NCBI GenBank assembly: GCA_965651595.1
Contig: CBFGTA010000125.1
Span: forward strand, 1 to 5,500
Length of the DNA: 5,500 nt
Direction of reading: 5' to 3'
DNA from: CBFGTA01 sp965651595
GTDB lineage: Bacteria > Actinomycetota > Actinomycetes > S36-B12 > UBA10799
Shown one piece after another: positions 4,580 to 5,500 of this stretch; within the stretch, counting starts at the first letter, position 1; the number at the start of each line of letters is the position of its first letter. The position numbers and the translations under genes are program-made. The notes under the pieces were generated by a model that was not told where the DNA came from, did no database searches, and saw only the letters and a list, made by a program, of their open reading frames with translations.

Positions 4580-5500
4580 GGGGTGTGTCCCTATGTGTTT
4601 CGTCAAGCTGCTTGCGGCGTTTGGGGGATGTAGGTCTGGTTGTTTCTGAGCGTTGCGTAGAGGACGTCGGTTCGGCGGCGGGCTAGGCAGATGATGGCGG
4701 CGTTGTGTTTCTTTCCTTCGGCTCGTTTTCGGTCGTAGTAGGCCCGGCTGGCGGGATCGCGCAGAGCCGCGAACGCGGACAGGAACAGGGCGTTCTTGAG
4801 GTCTTTGTTCCCACTTCGTGATGGGAACTCACCGCGGATGCTTGTTCCGGATCTGCGGGTGACGGGTGCCAGGCTGGCGTAGGCGGCCAAGTGTCTGGAG
4901 GTGGGGAACGCGCTGGCGTCACCAAGGGTGATGAGGATTCTTGCTGCGGTCCTGACCCCGACTCCCGGCATCGATGTCAGGACCGCCGAAAGAGGGTGAG
5001 CATCGAGTGCTTCCTCGACTTCAGTAGCGACTTGTGTGCGCTGTTCCTGCACACCGAGTAGCTGCAGAGCAAGCCGTGGCCACACCTTCTCGGCAGCTGC
5101 GGTTCCAGGAATCACAACGGTTTGTTCGGCGAGGGCGTCGAAGACTTGGTCGGTGTGTTTCTCTCCCATCCTGGGTGCTCGGGCTTTGAGTACTCGCCTG
5201 ACTCGTGCCTTGCCTGCCGCTTTGATTCCGGTCGGGCCACCGATCTTGACCAGTGCCGCTAGCACTGCTTTATGTGAGGTGTTTTTTCCGAGAACCCGTT
5301 CCAATGCGGGATGAATCTGCAACAACAGCCCGCGGATGCGATTGCTGACCGGGGTCGTTTGTTCGGCGAGATCGTCATCGTGACCAACCAACATCGACAG
5401 GTCTGCTAATGATTCATCGCCTATATCGACGCGGCGCAAGGTGTGCAGCAAAGTTCGGGCAGCACCCGCGATCGCATACGCGTCGCGGGCGTCGGTCTTC
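4580..5500 (-). mobile_element. IS110-family insertion sequence (partial, one end in window)
   Basis: Identified by its transposase. The inner boundary is inferred: after the transposase stop (minus strand) come GAAACACATAGGGACACACC and CC to about 4580, resembling the short 3' flanks of actinobacterial IS110 elements as I recall them. IS110 elements lack long terminal inverted repeats, so the edge cannot be fixed by eye and may be off by tens of bases. The element continues beyond the window. Its transposase reads in the same direction as whiB1, so read-through into the whiB1 upstream region is possible. Confidence 0.7.
4603..5500 (-). CDS. IS110-family transposase (5' end outside window)
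   Basis: RNA-guided recombinase of the IS110 family, with a RuvC-like DEDD domain plus a C-terminal Transposase_20 domain carrying the nucleophilic serine. The frame is open to the window edge; 298 residues are visible of a usual 350-420. The first visible residues are KTDARDAYAIAGAAR, where the DxxD pair (codons at 5491-5493 and 5482-5484) corresponds to the last two acids of the DEDD set. A helical middle section follows (LAEQTTPVSNRIRGLL), then MPGVGVRTAARILITLGD, AAYASLAPVTRRSGTSIRG and a GNKDLKNAL segment typical of Transposase_20; the Ser of RRSG (4849-4851) is the likely nucleophile. No frameshift or stop is seen, so this part looks intact. The TTG at 5451 is not the start. Any bridge RNA of an IS110-group element would be upstream of the gene, outside the window. 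Confidence 0.93.
   Translation of the reverse strand, partial: KTDARDAYAIAGAARTLLHTLRRVDIGDESLADLSMLVGHDDDLAEQTTPVSNRIRGLLLQIHPALERVLGKNTSHKAVLAALVKIGGPTGIKAAGKARVRRVLKARAPRMGEKHTDQVFDALAEQTVVIPGTAAAEKVWPRLALQLLGVQEQRTQVATEVEEALDAHPLSAVLTSMPGVGVRTAARILITLGDASAFPTSRHLAAYASLAPVTRRSGTSIRGEFPSRSGNKDLKNALFLSAFAALRDPASRAYYDRKRAEGKKHNAAIICLARRRTDVLYATLRNNQTYIPQTPQAA

Noticed and set aside
4340..4606. Minus-strand frame of 88 codons in the whiB1 upstream region
   Set aside because: Would start from a TTG overlapping the transposase stop, crosses the inferred IS edge and the CRP-like site, and has no ribosome site or family likeness.
1..5500. CRISPR arrays, tRNA or rRNA genes, phage attachment sites
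   Set aside because: No regularly spaced repeats and no tRNA- or rRNA-like sequence were seen on either strand.

Overview
The window looks like the chromosome of a high-GC actinobacterium, most likely in the Mycobacteriales (Rhodococcus, Gordonia, Mycobacterium and relatives). The evidence is a run of genes matching a mycobacterial neighbourhood: a 71-residue biotinyl carrier protein (Rv3221c/TB7.3 type), a soluble PdtaS-type sensor histidine kinase (Rv3220c type) and a convergent whiB1 (Rv3219 type). Genus and species cannot be settled from this sequence.

Layout. Positions 1-1355 (+) hold a biotin carboxylase that lacks only its first few codons. It overlaps by 4 bp a small biotin carrier gene (1352-1567, +). 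Facing this pair on the minus strand is a two-gene unit: a 28-residue single-pass membrane protein (2128-2214), which is easy to miss, followed 9 bp later by a GNAT acetyltransferase (1594-2118). A short divergent promoter region separates this unit from pdtaS (2357-3868, +; GAF, PAS, HisKA_2 and HATPase domains). pdtaS converges on a whiB1 gene (4027-4272, -).

The main anomaly is whiB1. It keeps a good ribosome binding site and all four cluster cysteines, but has an amber stop at codon 55. The conserved GVWGG turn reads GIGAV, and the proline of the CxxCP motif is serine. It is read here as a pseudogene or, less likely, a functional truncated Fe-S protein. Its upstream region keeps a near-consensus CRP/cAMP site (4537-4552) and a plausible -10 box, but is cut about 30 bp further upstream by an IS110-family element whose transposase (4603-5500, -) runs off the window.

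How the genes fit together. The carboxylase and carrier should form the biotin half of an acyl-CoA, urea or oxoproline-type carboxylase whose carboxyltransferase is not visible. PdtaS and WhiB1 are signalling proteins; in mycobacteria they are linked to NO, copper or c-di-GMP (PdtaS) and to NO and cAMP-CRP (WhiB1). In this genome the WhiB1 arm at this locus appears broken, perhaps with a second copy elsewhere. Apart from that lesion and the small membrane protein, the window is ordinary actinobacterial content; I see no clear multi-gene novel system.
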